Origin: Saprospiraceae bacterium | GTDB lineage: Bacteria; Bacteroidota; Bacteroidia; Chitinophagales; Saprospiraceae | Assembly: GCA_029262975.1 (NCBI GenBank) | Contig: JAJCYJ010000392.1 | Location: 1 to 6,964 of the forward strand | Length of the DNA: 6,964 bases | Reading direction: 5' to 3' | Shown: positions 6,638 through 6,964 of the stretch, in pieces | How the letters are laid out: each line of letters starts with the position of its first letter | Position numbering within the stretch: the stretch's first letter is position 1 | Notes under the pieces: generated by a model | What the model was told of the DNA's origin: nothing | Databases searched by the model: none | The model's input: the letters and a program-made list of their open reading frames with translations, nothing else | Position numbers and translations under genes: made by a program

Positions 6638-6790
6638 CTATTTGATTCTCCTTTGTAGGATGGCATTTTGTAAGTTCATATCAATTCGGCCAAGGCCATC
6701 AACATTAACAATCGCCATGCAATTCATATTAGATGGTGTTCCTTCGAAGAGACTTTTCAATTCCAAATAAATTTCTTTATACCGCGACAT
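6638..6790 (-). CDS. Small ORF, 50 residues, uncertain
   Basis: ATG at 6790-6788 opens a 50-codon frame ending at TAG 6640-6638. The product begins MSRYKEIYLELKSLF, an amphipathic helix, followed by NCMAIVNVDGLGRIDMNLQ and a basic end (QRRIK). It has no signal peptide or membrane segment, and I do not recognise the family. The start codon straddles the stem and loop of the first hairpin of the 49-bp array, and the frame stays open upstream through the linker (KTAGATS before the ATG). This may therefore be a repeat-derived or decayed reading frame rather than a gene. The composition looks protein-like, but no ribosome-binding site or promoter supports it. Confidence 0.25.
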   Translation of the reverse strand: MSRYKEIYLELKSLFEGTPSNMNCMAIVNVDGLGRIDMNLQNAILQRRIK

Positions 6791-6898
6791 AGAAGTCGCT
6801 CCTGCCGTTTTATAAATAAATTCCTGCTCGCTGTGGCATGGAAGCCACGCCTGCTGTTAAATAAATAAATTTCTGCCAGCCGAGACGTGGAAGTCTCG
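6763..6898. repeat. 49-bp-period array of hairpins with variable stems and a conserved loop
   Basis: Three hairpins lie exactly 49 bp apart. GCGAC/GTCGC (6784-6788, 6795-6799) has loop ATAGAA; GTGGC/GCCAC (6833-6837, 6844-6848) has loop ATGGAA; CGAGAC/GTCTCG (6881-6886, 6893-6898) has loop GTGGAA. The loops start at 6789, 6838 and 6887 and fit RTRGAA. Stem sequences differ between units, yet every change is matched on the opposite arm. The linkers are AT-rich and similar (AAATAAATT followed by CTG), and a related AAATAAATTTCT at 6764-6775 precedes the first hairpin. The period is not a multiple of three, so this is not a protein repeat. The compensated stems suggest selection for a folded RNA or DNA cruciform, or REP-like elements copied from different sources. 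The array may continue past the right edge. Confidence 0.7.
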
Positions 6899-6931
6899 CC
6901 CGCCTGCCTCTGGTAGGGTGCCTTCGTCGAA

Positions 6932-6946
6932 TGGACCTGTAGTCCA
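6932..6946. repeat. Fourth, divergent hairpin of the array (TGGAC/GTCCA)
   Basis: Five-base arms TGGAC (6932-6936) and GTCCA (6942-6946) flank CTGTA. The position is within one base of the 49-bp phase of the three preceding hairpins. The loop lacks the RTRGAA signature, and the linker before it (CGCCTGCC, then CCTTCGTCGAA) is GC-richer. Its left flank resembles that of the palindrome at 4892-4906, so it may belong to a second subclass of the same repeat family. Confidence 0.5.
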
Positions 6947-6964
6947 GTCGCTGTTGCACAGTTC

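Noticed and set aside
6763..6946. CRISPR array
   Set aside because: The periodic unit does not consist of a constant repeat plus unrelated spacers. The linkers are similar to each other, the stems vary, the constant part is only about 6 bases of loop, and no cas gene is present.

Overview
The window looks like a piece of a Bacteroidota chromosome. It is AT-rich, start codons lack clear Shine-Dalgarno sequences and have A/T-rich leaders, and the large genes encode exported proteins. One of these is a tail-fibre-like S74 protein with NSFFG-type 17-residue repeats, a kind often seen in that phylum. A placement near Saprospiria is only a guess. All recognisable genes except a fragment at the left edge lie on the minus strand.

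Left to right: (1) bases 1-153 hold the 3' end of a plus-strand gene with a HEAT-like helical tail, converging on and overlapping the next gene by 12 bp. (2) A two-gene minus-strand unit covers 4323-142. The first gene encodes a 970-residue exported protein whose C-terminal half is a His-phosphotransfer domain followed by an ATP-grasp domain, the order found in glucan/phosphoglucan water dikinases rather than in PEP synthase. Six bases later, and in the same reading frame, begins a secreted class-A beta-lactamase-like serine hydrolase with an apparent TTG start. (3) Bases 4324-5061 hold no intact gene but contain the decayed 3' third of a CooC/MinD-type P-loop ATPase gene. It carries one in-frame TGA and one single-base frameshift, and its homology stops next to a GTAGGC/GCCTAC palindrome. 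(4) Bases 6366-5062 encode the exported S74-chaperone protein. (5) Bases 6367-6964 are mostly non-coding. They hold a 22-bp palindrome upstream of the S74 gene, a weak 50-codon ORF, and at the right edge a 49-bp-period array of hairpins whose stems differ in sequence but remain base-paired while the loop is conserved.

The dikinase-like protein and the hydrolase are probably co-expressed and both exported, so they may act together in the cell envelope. What they act on cannot be told from the sequence. The most unusual items are the exported, apparently intact ATP-dependent dikinase module, the covarying hairpin array, and the CooC-like pseudogene.
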